Shown here piece by piece: positions 34,462 through 46,584 of a stretch of 64,000 nucleotides of DNA. Under the pieces are notes generated by a model, which worked only from the letters and a program-made list of their open reading frames with translations, ran no database searches and had not been told where the DNA came from. A program made the translations under genes and the position numbers. Source of the stretch: Calliphora vicina (Eukaryota; Arthropoda; Insecta; Diptera; Calliphoridae). The DNA lies in contig NC_088784.1 of the NCBI RefSeq assembly GCF_958450345.1, forward strand, positions 46,821,278 to 46,885,277, in the 5' to 3' direction. The first letter of the stretch is position 1, and each line of letters opens with the position of its first letter.

Positions 34462-35321
34462 ACTAAAATCGTGATGGTCAACGGTAAAATTTTACAATAT
34501 TAGGAATTTCTAAATGAATGATACGAAATATTATATAAATTTGTGCCGCTTTTAAAAAAAAGTTTTAAGAAATCGGGATAAAATTTGCACCAAGGTTAGT
34601 TTAATTGGTGGATAGTAATTCTGACACAATTTTTCAACAAGATCGGTCAAGAACTTTCTGAGATAGAGGGGGTTAAAATTTGACCTTTTGGGCAAGCAGG
34701 TGTTTTTTTCTTACCCATATAACTTATTACCTATTGTTCTTAGCAAAATGTGTCTTTCGAAAAAAAAAAATATTTAAAAAAAAATAAAAAAAATTTAATA
34801 TTTTTTTCCGAAATCAACTTTTTTTCAAAATGGGTACTTTTTTTAAAAATAAAGCTTAGATATTTTCCTTGAAGACCTATTTGGTCGCTTAGTGAGATGC
34901 GAGTTCGATATCTATCAAAATAAATTTATTGTAACTCAAAACATTCCAAAAAAGCTTAGATACTTTCCTTGAAAACCCTTTTGTGGGATATCTATCAAAA
35001 TAAATATTTTGTAACTCTTTATTTAGATATTTATTTCACTCGCATTCCACTAAGCGACCAAATAGGACTTAAAGGAAAACAACTAAGCTTTCTTTTTAGC
35101 CCAATATAGGAAAAAATTTCGATTTTGCCAAAAAAAAATAAAAAATTTTATGTCTTGCGTTACAGAATATTTATTTTGATAGATATCCCACCCGCATCCC
35201 ATTAAGGGACCAAAATATCTTAAAGAAATGGACCTGAGCAAAAATTTTTTTTAAAAAAGGGCGCATTTTGAAAAAAGTTTGCAAAAAAAAGTCTAAAATT
35301 GTATGTTTTGAGTTACAATAT

Positions 35322-35924
35322 TGTTACGAAATTGTACTTGAATTCAAATATAACGATTTTAAGGGCTGATTTAAAAGTAGCATAATGCTTTCAAATAACA
35401 GTGCTGTAATGGCAGGCTCTAACATATCTGTGGGCATTATTAAATAAAAGCTTTCAGTTGACCTTGATCGTAAGTTGGCAACGCTGTTTGAATTCGAATA
35501 TTCAGTTAAAGAACATTGTAGAAAGTACACCACAGATGGCGTATGATCTAGAATATTCGAACTTTGACAGTTAAAGAGCATTCTAGAGTGCAGATGGCAG
35601 TGTTATAAATAGTGGCAGAGGTTGCAGTCGTTAGTGAGTTTATCAGAGACGCTTTTCGAATAAACATCAACTGAGTGCCTTAAAGTGTGTTGTGTTTTTT
35701 TTTTCAAGTAAATTCGTGTACATTATAAATTGTGTCTGTATTTCTGCGAATTTGCAAACGTGTATAAAAAAAAACATTGAGTGACTATTTAATTCTGTTG
35801 TTGTACATTTTTAAATAAATAAAGAGTTGTTACAATTTTCAAACTACTAAACGGTTTTTATTTGCATTCAAAAGTATCCGGTTTATTTAAAGGAAATAAA
35901 CCAGCGTTTTGAAAAGGTTAAAAC
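35322..35924 (+). repeat. gypsy-type LTR, left member of inverted pair
   Basis: It starts TGTTACGAAATTG at 35322, next to ATAT (35318-35321). It matches the LTRs of the gypsy element at 55551-60934, including a TATAAATAGTGG promoter-like box near 35605. It ends GGTTAAAAC and lacks the last GTAACA of the full LTR. The adjacent 14 bases (35925-35938) belong to the other member. Confidence 0.85.
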
Positions 35925-35938
35925 TTCTGACACCAAAT

Positions 35939-36558
35939 TGTTACGTTTTAACCTTTTCAAAACGCTGGTTTATTTCCTTTAAATAAACCGGATACTTTTG
36001 ATTGCAAATAAAAGCCGTTTAGTAGTTTGAAAATTGTAACAACTCTTTATTTATTTAAAAATGTACAACAACAACATAATTAATGTACAACAACAACAGA
36101 ATCAATGTTTTTTTTATACACGTTTGCAAATTCGCAGAAATACAGACACAATTTATAATGTACACGAATTTACTTGAAAAAAAACACAACAAACTTTAAG
36201 GCACTCAGTTGATGTTTATTCGAAAAGCATCTCTGATAAACTCACTAACGAATGCAACCTCTGCCACTAATTATAACACTGCCATCTGCACTCTAGATTG
36301 CTCTTTAACTGTCAAAGTTCGAATATTCTAGATCATAAGCCATCTGTGGTGTACTTTCTACAATGTTCTTTAACTGAATATTCGAATTCAAACAGCGTTG
36401 CCAACTTACGATCAATGGTCAACTAAAAGCGTTCATTTAATAATGCCCACAGATATGTTACAGCCTGCCATTACAGCACTGTTATTTGAAAGCATTATGA
36501 TACTTTTAAATCAGCCCTTAAAATCGTTATATTTGAATTCAAGTACAATTTCGTAACA
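35939..36558 (-). repeat. gypsy-type LTR, right member of inverted pair
   Basis: Full-length minus-strand copy: on the minus strand it starts TGTTACGAAATTG at 36558 and ends GTTAAAACGTAACA at 35939, followed by ATTTGGTGTCAGAAG. TGGTGTCAGAAG looks like a primer-binding site, so this is a 5' LTR plus about 14 bases of leader. ATAT follows at 36559-36562, matching the repeat left of the other LTR. Confidence 0.85.
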
Positions 36559-36656
36559 ATATATTTATTTTGATAGATATCCCACTCGCATCCCACTAAG
36601 CGACTAAATAGGTCTTCAAGGTAAATATCTAAGCTTTATTTTAAGAAAAAAATTTG

Positions 36657-37322
36657 TTCTGTATATCTAAAAGGAGAAATAGGTTATTTTGAAATTTCAA
36701 GTGAGCGTCGCACTTCCCATACAAAGTAAATAGTTATTATGGAATATCTGGTGAACTATAACTGTGAAAGCCGTAAAACTTCGCAGAATTTATTTCGTGC
36801 GCATCTTGGCTAAAAATGGGCGTGGCAAATCGACCCTTTTGCGCGAAATTATCTTATGTTACAAAAACCAAATTTTACAGGAGAGCGTTATTATTATTAA
36901 ATTTCTTAGCTCTGGCTGGTATCATCAATACCAAATATTAAATTCGATTTAGTAAATGAAATTTCACATGCGATAAAATTAACATAGTAATATTTCCATA
37001 AATATAGCGAATATCGTTATAATATTTTACTATCTAAAAATGTAAGATACGATAATTTCTCGCAAAGGGGTCGATATACAAAGTAAATAGTTATTTTAGA
37101 ATATCTGAAAAGTCTTCGAACTTTATACAAGCCAATTTCTTATCTAACCAAAAATGGGACTGATCGCAAAAGGGGGTGTGGCACCTTCCATAGAGTTTAA
37201 ATAGTTATTTTCGAATATCTGGAGAACTATAATTGTGGAAGTTTTAAAATTTTTCCCTAATATCATCGTTACTATTGTATATAGTTTGGGTGAAAATGGC
37301 ATTGTGTTATTGGGCGTGGCAC
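36657..37322. repeat. Unassigned DNA with a recurring block
   Basis: AAATAGTTATTWT followed by AATATCTG occurs three times (near 36727, 37085, 37199), with GGGCGTGGCA near 36819 and 37312. This suggests a decayed internally repeated element. No coding. Confidence 0.4.
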
Positions 37323-38147
37323 CACTGTTGCCAGATAATTTTGGTATAAAATCGTCAAAATTGGACTAAAAAATCGTCAAAATCAGCAAAATATTTTTGA
37401 AATCGTCAAAAAATCGGAAAAAATAAAAATACCTACTTTTTGGTGAAATTTGTCAGTTTTTTTAGAAAAAAAACTAACAATCCAATAAAGAATTCACATA
37501 TTTAAACAATTAATGTTGTAAAATAGGTTTATATAATAAGAATTATTTAATATTTGCATACAAAAATTAACTTACCTACATACATATATGTATTTTGAAT
37601 ACTAAGTCATGTACATAAACAATTCATATATCATATGAAAGGGATTTCAAAGACATATGCGATATTCCAACCAACTATATGTCAATTTCGAAAAAATCAA
37701 GTATCAGGCTTTATTAATTTTAAAAAGTCTTTGGTATAGGTTTATAGACATCCTTCAAGTAACATTTTGTATAAACGATTTAATTTGTATTGGCTAAATA
37801 TTCGTTTCGCATATATTGGCGCGGCTAAAAATTAAAAATATAACATTTTTTTTCCAAAATCTAACAAACATTTTTCATTTTGATTCATTAAATTATTAAA
37901 ATCAAGTAATTTAAGCTCTTTGAATTCAGATTACATTTTTATATATCATCTTCTATCTTACAAAAACAATTATGGTTCAGTTTGTATTTATTATATTTGT
38001 TAATTAAATTATTATAAAACCCTGACGTAATTATTTACTTTTCAAAAAATCGTAATTTTGAGGACTAAAATCGGCAAATCGCACTTTGCCATTTTTACAA
38101 TCAAAAGTCGCTAAAATGCCGATAAATCGGCAAATTTGGCAACAGTG
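37323..38147. mobile_element. hAT-like MITE (CACTGTTGCCA ends)
   Basis: The ends CACTGTTGCCAGATAATTTT and AAATTTGGCAACAGTG are inverted, with many AATCGTCAAA / AATCGGCAAA motifs near them. The flanks GCGTGGCAC and CTTCTCAC are at best a decayed 8-bp duplication. No transposase. Confidence 0.65.
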
Positions 38148-38537
38148 CTTCTCACTTGTACTTAAAGCAAGATTTTCTTAATTAATTCAAGAATTTCGTT
38201 CTTGTTTTAAGAAAATTTCTGCTTGATTTATTTAATCAATCCCGTTTATACTTATTCTAAGTACAAATGAGTATGAATCGTACTTAAATTTTTAAGTACA
38301 ATTCTGGATAAATTTGAGTAAAATAAACTTAAATTTAGAAGTGTTTTTTCTTTCTGTGTAGAGTCATTGTAATTCAAATTTTAAAATTTTGTTTCAATGC
38401 CTCCAGTAGTTTTCATTTTATATCGTTTTTTGCTTCTCCTATAAACTTATGAAAAGTGATGTTACTTTATTTTGCATTTTAGCTGACGATATGTACATTA
38501 GAGTATCCCTTATCAGCCAAATTTTGTTTTTATATAC
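38148..38537. other. No recognised feature
   Basis: AT-rich; ATGTACATTAGAGT near 38493 matches the MITE end motif of 4557 but has no partner. Confidence 0.35.
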
Positions 38538-39349
38538 ATATGGGGCATTTCATGTCAAGTGAACCAACTTTTGAAATCGATGTCTTCCGATAGCGGAAAT
38601 TCGCACCAAGGGTAGTTCTATTGGATAGTAACTCAGACACAATTTTTCAACAAGATCGGTCGAGAACTCTTTGAGTTATAGGGGGTCAAATTTTGACATT
38701 TTGGTCAAACAGGGGTTTTTTCTTATCCATGTAACTTATTACCTATTGTTCTTAGCAAAATGTGTCCCAAATAGTTTAGATAGCTCTTTCTTCAATCTTT
38801 CGAAAAAAAATATTTAAAAAAAAAATAAAAAAATTTTAATATTTTTTTTTCCGAAATCAAAAAAATTTTTGATTTGTTTTTTTTTTGTAAATGTGCCCTT
38901 TTTTTCTTAAAATAAAGCTTAGATATTTTCCTTGAACACCTATTTGGTCGCTTAGTGGGATGCGAGTTGGATATCTATCAAAATAAATATTTTTTAACTC
39001 AAGACTTTTTTGACTTTTTTTTTGCAAATAGGATTTTTTTTTCAAAATGGGCCCTTTTTTTAAAATTTTTTTTTTAAGTCAAAAGGAAGCTTAGGTCCAT
39101 TCCTTTAGTGGGATGCGAGTGGGATATCTATCAAAATAAATATTTTATAACTCAAGAAATACAATTTTTTACTTTTTTTTTTGCAACATCGATTTTTTCT
39201 CCAATATGGGCCCTTTTTTTAAAATTTTTTTTTGCTCAAAAGAAAGCCTAGGTCCATGCCTTTAAGATATTTTTGGTCGCTTAATGGGATGCGAGTGGAA
39301 TATCTATCAAAATAAATATTTTGTATGTCTTGCGTTACAAAATATTTAT

Positions 39350-40493
39350 TTTTTTTTTTTTATTATTATTATTATTTATTTAGTAGTATTTTAAATACTT
39401 TATCTTATAACTATATAACATTTGATTAAAATTATTTTAAATTTTTAAAGGCTCTGATATACATTATTTTTCACAAAAAATACACAATTTCTTTTAAATA
39501 TATTAATGTTTCGTTCATTTTTTACATCACTTGGTAATAAGTTGAATAACTGTAATCCTTTGTAGAATAGGCATCTCTTCATGGCATTATTTGTGGCTTT
39601 ATGTATCCTAAAATCGCTGGCATTTCGCAGATTGTATGGTTGTACTTCGTTGACATATGTTAGTTGTTCTGTTAAATATCCTGGAGCACTTCCTATCTTC
39701 ATTTTATATATAAAAGTTAATGTATTTAGTTGGAGTCTTTGTCTGATGTTTAGCCATTTTAGTGTTTCTAGCATAAATTGAATTGATGTAAACCTATTGC
39801 ATTTAATTATAGTTCTCATAGCTTTATTTTGTAGTTTCTGTAGTCTCTCTATTTGTGTATTTGTGCAGCATGTGTATAAGATTGTTGAACCGAATTCAAA
39901 ATGTGGTTTGATTATTGTATTATATATATTTATAGCAGTTATTGTCGATATTTTGCTTCTTATTCTCCTAAAAAAACAATCTTTTTTCCAATCTTTTTAC
40001 AAATATATTCTATATGATCTTTTAAGTTAATATTTTTATCTATTATAAAACCTAAGTATTTTATCTTATCCACTTTCTCTATTATTTTATCATTAATTTT
40101 AAAAATTGTATTACTGTTCATGTTTATTTCCATTATTTTCGTCTTATTTTCGTTTAGTTTTAATTTATTCATTTTCAACCAGGTGTTTATATTTAATATG
40201 TCTTGCATTAGATCGTTTTGGCATTGTATTTCATTTTCGGATTCATTAAAAATTAGAGTATCGTCCGCGTATAGCACTATTTCACATCTGTTAAGTACGT
40301 TTGGCATATCATTTATGTAAATAATAAATAGTAGAGCTCCTAGGATCGATCCCTGTGGAACCCCATATTCATTATTTATTTCGTTCGATTTAATATTGTT
40401 TACTTTCGTTATTTGCTTTCTGTTGGTTAAATATGATTCAAACCAACTCAGTACTTTATCTTCTATTCCGTATTTATAAAGTTTTAGCACTAG
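39350..40493 (-). mobile_element. CR1/L2-like LINE, 5'-truncated
   Basis: Inserted in an FB subunit. The 3' end (left) is a run of T followed by TATTATTATTATT, i.e. an A/AAT tail on the minus strand. The FB sequence resumes at TTTTGATAGATATCC. It encodes the RT from just before motif B to the C-terminus. Confidence 0.75.
39445..40490 (-). pseudogene. LINE reverse transcriptase with one frameshift
   Basis: The segment 39960-40490 has GVPQGSILGALLFIIYIND (residues 43-61), the catalytic YADD (74-77) and KYLGFIIDKNINLKDHI. The reading continues in another frame near 39968, at a run of Ts (As on the coding strand), through IIKPHFEFGSTIL and then 39445-39819 with PYNLRNASDFRI and LFNLLPSDVK before a stop. 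Only this one break is seen, so the copy looks fairly young. Clade by motif style (CR1/L2/Crack-like), not certain. Confidence 0.8.
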
Positions 40494-41492
40494 AATTTTG
40501 ATAGATATCCCACTCGCATCCCACTAAGCGACCATACCCATCTTAAAAGAATAGACCTAAGCTTTCTTTATAGCAAAAAAAAAAAAAATTACAAAAAGGG
40601 CCCATTTTAAAAAAAAGTCAAAAAAGTTTTTGATTTTGCCAAAAAAAAATCAAAAATTGTACATCTTGAATTATAAAATATTTATTTTGATAGAAATCCC
40701 ACTCGCATCCCACTAAGGGACTAAAAATATCTTAAAGGAATGGACCTAAGCTTTCTTTTGACTAAAACAAATTTGTAAAAAAGGGCCCATTTTGAAAAAA
40801 AATCCTATTTGCAAAAAAAAAGTCAAAAATTGTAAGTCTTGAGTTAAAAAATATTTATTTTGATAGATATCCCACTCGCATCCCACTAAGCGACCAAAAA
40901 GGTCTTCAAGGCACATATCTAAGCTTTTGTTTGAGCTAAAAAAAAAATTAAAAAAGGGTCCACTTTGAAAAAAAAGTCAACAAAGTTTTTGATTTTGCAA
41001 AAAAAGTCAAAAATTGTATGTTTTGAGTTACAAAATATTTATTTTGATAGATATCCCACTAAGCGACCAAAGAGGTGTTCAAGGAAAATATCTAAGCTTT
41101 ATTTTAAGAAAAAAAGGGCCCATTTTAAAAAAAAGTCAAAAAAGTTTTTGATTTCGGAAAAAATATATTAAAATTTTTTTATTTTTTTTTAAATATTTTT
41201 TTTCGAAAGATTGAAGAAAGAGCTATCTAAACTATTTGGGACACATTTTGCTAAGAACAATAGGTAATAAGTTACATGGATAAGAAAAAACCCCTGTTTG
41301 ACCAAAATGTCAAAATTTGACCCCCTATAACTCAAAGAGTTCTCGACCGATATTGTTGAAAAATTATGTCTGAGTTACTATCCAATAGAACTACCCTTGG
41401 TGCGAATTTCCGCTATCGGAAGACATCGATTTCAAAAGTTGGTTCACTTGACATGAAATGCACCATATATAAAACCATGATACAACCATTAG

Positions 41493-42037
41493 AAGGTAGA
41501 ATCACTAGGGAGAGAGTTTAAAATGCTATGCCTTGTTACGTCAAATAATAGAAAAATAAATAACAGAAATCCAAAAATACGAATAATAACAAATAAAAAT
41601 TGAGAAATATTTTGTTAATATTTGAAATACCAAAAAAATCATTTACGCCTTTTACTGACTCAAGAGAAGGTGTCGCGTTTGGCATTAGAAGTGCACTTTT
41701 TGTGGCTTGATGCAGTGCAATATAATCGGAGTCATTGAAATGATGTATGTAAATCCGGGAGTGTATCTTCAGCTAAACACCGCAGGCTGCACTCCATTTT
41801 TTAATTTTATTTTCAGGACATTTGATAAATCTTAAAAGATTTTGTTCAAATGAACATTTACACAAACAACATTTAACACGCATGTTTCTTATATTTTTTA
41901 AATTGAATTTAAATTATTTTTCAATTAAGTTAATTTTTGATGTTTTATTTCAATTGTACTTTTATTTTTTATTTTATATTAGTCTGACAATTCAAGGCAT
42001 GTATAATTGAGAACATATTTTGTAGTGATTCTACCTT
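41493..42037. mobile_element. MITE with AAGGTAGAATCACTA ends
   Basis: 15-bp ends AAGGTAGAATCACTA (41493-41507) and TAGTGATTCTACCTT (42023-42037), with ATGCCTTG / CAAGGCAT inside. The interior is AT-rich and holds no supported gene. Confidence 0.65.
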
Positions 42038-42358
42038 TTATTGTTATATTATGTATAAAACTATAGTTAAATATGAAATTTTGTCTTTCTATCATGATTG
42101 CAACCCGTGCCGCTCGTCGCTCAAAGTTTTGAGGTACATTTTCAGGGGGAAAATATGGAATTTTTTTCAGTTATTGTAAAAATTTTGCCATTAAAAATGC
42201 GAAATGTGTACGAAATTGTCGTTCTAATGAGATGGTTAAAAAATGTTAAAGATATTAAAAATTCGCCAGGCCATTATTGTGTCTCAGGCCACTAGAACAA
42301 GAAATGTAGGAACAAAATTAACATATTTTGAGAAATATTAAAATAAAAGCTAATTTTT

Positions 42359-43179
42359 GGTGGCATGTCATAGTGTCCATTGACATAATTTCCATGGACA
42401 TTAGTCACTCCAAAAGATTTTGGTAGTGCCATAATGTCCATGTGTAAAGTGTCGTAAAGTCCATGGACATAATGACACTGTTGGAGTGACATAATGTCCA
42501 TGATATTTAAAAAATAATTTAAGTATTTATGTTTTAATTTAACTTCTATCGAATTTACCGTTGTAAATTTAAAGTAGTAATAAGACGATAGGTGCGATTT
42601 TTAGTGATCTGTTATCTGAATTTTGTGGAGTTCAGACGTCACAAATTTAAAGTTGAGTAACTAAAAGTGTTAAAGTGTTAAAATGGGTAATGTAAAATAT
42701 AAATATGAATTTAGGAATAAATTTGACAAAAAAAGAGAGTTCAATGAAAAATTTAAGAACTTTCACTTCAAAAAAATACTTTTTAATAATTAATTTACAA
42801 GAAAGGCTTTAGTTAGCGAAGCCGCCTACCGCGTTCTATGGAGAAGAAAGTCCCTAAGAGCGGCCATAGGCCGCCACGCAGAAAAACTTTATTTACAAAG
42901 ACAAGTTTTTTGCACTCAGTAGCATGGCGAGCAACTATTCGGTATCGTAGAAAAAGGTATTTCTTATTGGAGGCCTGCGGCCGCTTTTAGGGACTTTCTC
43001 CTCCTTGGAACGCGGCAGGCGGCTTCGCTACATGAAGTTTTCTAATATATGAAAATATAAACTGTTACTAGGATCAAAAATTTTATAATAAATACATAGT
43101 TTTTCTGAACAAAATTTGGACATTATGATACTTTCAAAAGTGTCATAAGCAAAGTCAATGGACACTGTGACATGCCACC
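42359..43179. mobile_element. MITE with GGTGGCATGTCA ends
   Basis: The ends GGTGGCATGTCATAGTGTCC and GGACACTGTGACATGCCACC are inverted. The left part repeats variants of CATAATGTCCATG about five times (42380-42505), and related GGACATTATG occurs near 43118. It sits in the left arm of R and itself carries a GC-rich foldback. Confidence 0.75.
42814..43030. mobile_element. GC-rich foldback, 217 bp
   Basis: The inverted arms TAGCGAAGCCGCCTACCGCG ... AAGTCCCTAAGAGCGGCC and GGCCGCTTTTAGGGACTT ... CGCGGCAGGCGGCTTCGCTA stand out in base composition from the AT-rich surroundings. Centre of about 90 bp. No coding frame. Origin unknown. Confidence 0.7.
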
Positions 43180-44838
43180 TCATTTTTATTTAAAATATAT
43201 CCATATTTACTTGTATATTAGTTTTTGTCTTAGTAGGAAACCGTTAACCTATTCGCAGGTATGACCAAACAAAATTAATTTGTTTAACGGCAGTTTCAAA
43301 ACTCCATTTTCAATTTTTAAAAATCTAGTTAAACAAATTTTAAAATTTTTTGATCATCACATGGGGATTTATTCACAACAATAGGGAATAAAAATGTGAA
43401 AAAGTATGTCAATACCTCCTATAGTTTTTCTGTGCCTGCGATATAAATTTTGCGAGATTTTCGAGAAAAACTAATTGTTTGGACATTTTTTGGAATGAGC
43501 CGAATTTTCTTACTGTTATGATTTTTAAGTAAAAGCTATACAGAATATTATAGTCCAGGTAATTTTAAATATAATGTGAAAGTTTTACTAAAATCGGAAA
43601 ACGTTAACCCTTAAATCGTGAAGGTCAAAGGTAAATTTTTTCAATATTTGGAATTTCTAATGGAAAGATAGCGAAATGTTGTATATTTTTGGACCGATTT
43701 TGATGAAACTTAATAAAAATATAACGTCAAGTCTAGTATTTATAATAACATCACAAAATTTACAATTAACCCTTAATAGCAAACTTCTAAAACCATAAAA
43801 AACCTTGTCAATTTCAATAGTGCTGATGAAATTTTTATTTTTATAGGAAAGTTTGTAACTTCAGGAAGTTATTTACAAAATTTTATCTTTGTGGAGGATC
43901 TGCAAGGAACCGAAAGAGACCTGCAAGGATCCGAAAGGGACCTGGTACCGTTGGGTCAGCATCAGCCAAAAGATAAAAATACTCATAGATTTTTGTTTTA
44001 ATTTTATTAATATATTGATTAGTTTTGTAACTTTTAAAACATTTTCTGTTATAAGTCTATTTTAGGTATTTTACGAAACAGTATTTTTTTAGCATTACAA
44101 CATAAATCAACACCACAATGAGAACATGAAATAATTCACCGTTATTCTGAGTAAGCGAGTTTGCCAATAGGCAAACAAAATATATTATTCCAAAGATAAG
44201 TGTACTTCAAAGTACATTTGAGCTTACAAATTTTGTTTTCATTTTGTAAGCTTATTATTGTTATTGTACCGTCGGTCGCCAAAGGGTTAAAATATTGGGT
44301 TGTGTATTAGAAAATAGTATTACGAAGCCATTTTGAAAAATGTTCACAATTTTGTTCAATTTTGACCACACATTTTTCAAACGGCAAAATATTGTATTTA
44401 TACCTAATTTATGCTTTAATAACGTAATTAATATTTTATTGAGGATTTTTGAATAATTAAATTGATTTTAACCCTTTAGTGTACTTTTGATTTATTAAAT
44501 TTAAAAAATAACTTGACTCTGAAAAACTTAAAATTTCGCACTATTCATATTGAATGTGTTTTTCGTGATATTAAAAGTTTAGTGTCTTTTTAACCCCAAG
44601 TACTATTAAGGGTTAATTTTAATTTTTGTGATGTTTTATAAATACTAGACATCATGTTATATTTTTCTTAAGTTTCATCAAAATCGGCCCAAAAATATAT
44701 AACATTTCGCTATCTTTCCATTAGAAATTCCAAATGTTTTCCGATTTTAGAAAAACTTTCAGACTATATTTAAAATTACCTGGACTATAATATTCTGAAC
44801 AGAGTTTACTTAAAATTAATAACAGTAAGGAAATTGGG

Positions 44839-45017
44839 TGTCGCCGAATGGCTCATAATCGAGCAGAAATTTTGTTATTTGTTTTTATTTATTTGTCTTT
44901 ATTATTTGTCATTGTATAATTTTGTATTTCATTTAAAATATTTATTTGAATTTATATGGCGTCCTGTGGGCCGCCTTAATGTTTTTATATGTCTTATTTA
45001 CCTAATTGTTAGTGAAC
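44839..45017 (+). repeat. BEL 5' LTR, truncated
   Basis: It starts TGTCGCCGAATGGC and matches the first about 180 bp of the 3' LTR up to TTGTTAGTGAA, then diverges. The rest of the LTR, the primer site and the leader have been lost. Confidence 0.85.
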
Positions 45018-45049
45018 ATAAAATAATTGTTTAAACAATTCCTAAAGTG

Positions 45050-46584
45050 GTTCCTGCCGGAACATAAAATAAATGTTTTAAAAATATTTTAAAATGGTTC
45101 CTTTTCTGCCGGAACAAATAAAAATTTATTTCAAACATTTTGATGCTTATTTGCTGTGAATTTGTGAGCCTAGTAGTGATTCCTCGCCTGCCGGAACAAA
45201 AATTGTTTCTCAACAAGTGGCTCGCCGGAGTTTCTTCTGTGCCTGCCAGTTCCCATGCCGCCGGAACATCTTTGACTCCCTCTGCCGCTGGAGTGCCTCC
45301 ACAAAACGTAAGTACCATTGACGTCACAACAAATCAACCAATTGTAATTGCTCCTTCTGTCGCCGGCTCCAAAAAGCTTTGATGGGTGATGTCCGTGAAT
45401 GTGTGAAATTGCCAGCTACAACAAGTGAAAGAAATTGCGCCCATTAGTGAAAGTGTTGTGGATAAACTTGTGCCCTTTGCTGTTAAAGTGCGGAATCTTG
45501 CCGCCTTTTTGGAAACTGCTAATGGACAACAGCATTTAGCTAATCCAACATTAATGGAAGAATGGAGTGGGCCCGCTGTGCCTCAACAATAAAGCCATAC
45601 CCAACCGTTTTGGATTTTACCAAATGGCTCAAAGATGTTGCTGATTTGGTAAGAATGGTACAAAGTACAAGTTAAAATCGTCAAAATAATGAACCAAAAA
45701 GAAAAGTTGTCCTTCATGCTGCTGATTGGTCAACGTAAACAACAAGAATGCCCTATATTTGCGTGTAGAAAATTTGGTTCATTAAGTGTGCCTAATCGTT
45801 GGAGTGAAGTAAAAAAATGAGGTTATGTTTTTCGTGTCTCGGTAGTGGACATTCGAGTAGATTTTGCCGTTATCGAAAGACGTGTTCCGTAGATGGTTGC
45901 CTAAGAAAACATAACAAATTATTACATGATGTCAAGATTAATGATGGTGGAAAAAATGAGTCGCCTGCTCCAAGTGGTTCCACAAATGAAAATGAGTCTG
46001 TTCTTAGCTGTATGTCTAAAGCTGCAGATAAAGGTGTGTTGTTGTTCCGAGTGGTGCCAATTGTGCTTATGGTGCAAGTAATAAAATTTAAACCTATGCG
46101 TTGTTGGATGAAGGTTCGTCGGTTACTATGGTGGACAGCTCCTTGGTGAAGAAACTTGGTCTTCAGGGGCATCAAAGTCAATTGAATGCTGGTAAGGCAT
46201 CATAAGAAACGGCAACAGTGGTTGATATGCACGTAAGTGGAATTGGTAAGCAGATAAAATATGCATTGCGAAACGTTTATGGAGTTTCAAATTTAAAATA
46301 GCCGGCCCAAAGCTTCAATATGGATTTAAGTCGCAATCCTGGTTTGCCCATTAAATTATATAATGATGTTGTTCCCAAAGTTCTGATTGGGTTGGATCAT
46401 TGCCATCTGGGACTTCCTGATGAAATTGTGTCTCTGGAGGAAAATGGTCCATATGCTGCTAACACTCCATTAGGATGGGTCGTGTTTCGGAAAATGATGG
46501 GTAAGCAATCTAGCGGAAATTTGTGTCTATTGTCAGTTCAGCCAGAGCAATGACTCTATGACTTGGTGGCAAATTATTTTGAAA
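45050..46584 (+). pseudogene. BEL gag and protease remnants
   Basis: The first part is a Pro/Ala/Ser-rich stretch with TGCCGGAAC recurring about five times (45050-45310), followed by gag-like VRNLAAFLE (near 45495). A CX2CX4HX4C knuckle, CFSCLGSGHSSRFC, and RKHNKLLH lie at 45826-45935. The protease region has a LLDEGSSVTMVDSS active site (near 46100) in a shifted frame. A last open piece (46320-46553) contains VLIGLDHCHL. Several frameshifts and stops. Knuckle and DEGSS order are standard for BEL/Pao. Confidence 0.85.

Larger units (their letters stand above)
32510..34560 (+). repeat. Partial copy of the R palindromic repeat
   Basis: Shares AATTGTCGTTCTAA, CTATTCGCAGGTATGACC, TTTTTTGATCATCACA, GTCAATACCTCCTA and TTTCCTTACTGTTATGA with the arm at 42101-43790. 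An insert of about 270 bp lies at 32840-33105. The copy is split by the LINE at 33378. It provides an empty site for the BEL insertion in the other copy (33255-33295). Confidence 0.65.
34575..36656. mobile_element. FB-type palindromic element, copy 2, damaged
   Basis: It begins with a decayed end (AAATTTGCACCAAGGTTAG, CAAGATCGGTCAAGAACT) and runs through several subunits (GCTTAGTGAGATGCGAG near 34888; CCCACTCGCATCCCACTAAG near 36582). The right terminal part is missing after 36656. A pair of LTRs lies inside it at 35322-36558. Confidence 0.7.
38542..41464. mobile_element. FB-type palindromic element, copy 3, with a LINE inside
   Basis: The ends GGGGCATTTCATGTC and GACATGAAATGCACC are flanked by ATAT (38538-38541, 41465-41468). 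Subunits with TTAGTGGGATGCGAG face right up to about 39290; mirror units with CTCGCATCCCACTAAG face left from about 40510. A LINE splits the centre. Left and right ends share the variant GATAGCGGAAATTCGC / GCGAATTTCCGCTATC, which copy 1 lacks, so the two arms of one copy are more alike than arms of different copies. Confidence 0.85.

Noticed and set aside
35322..36558. A complete LTR retrotransposon with two LTRs
   Set aside because: The LTRs are inverted to each other with only about 14 bases between, so no element body exists.
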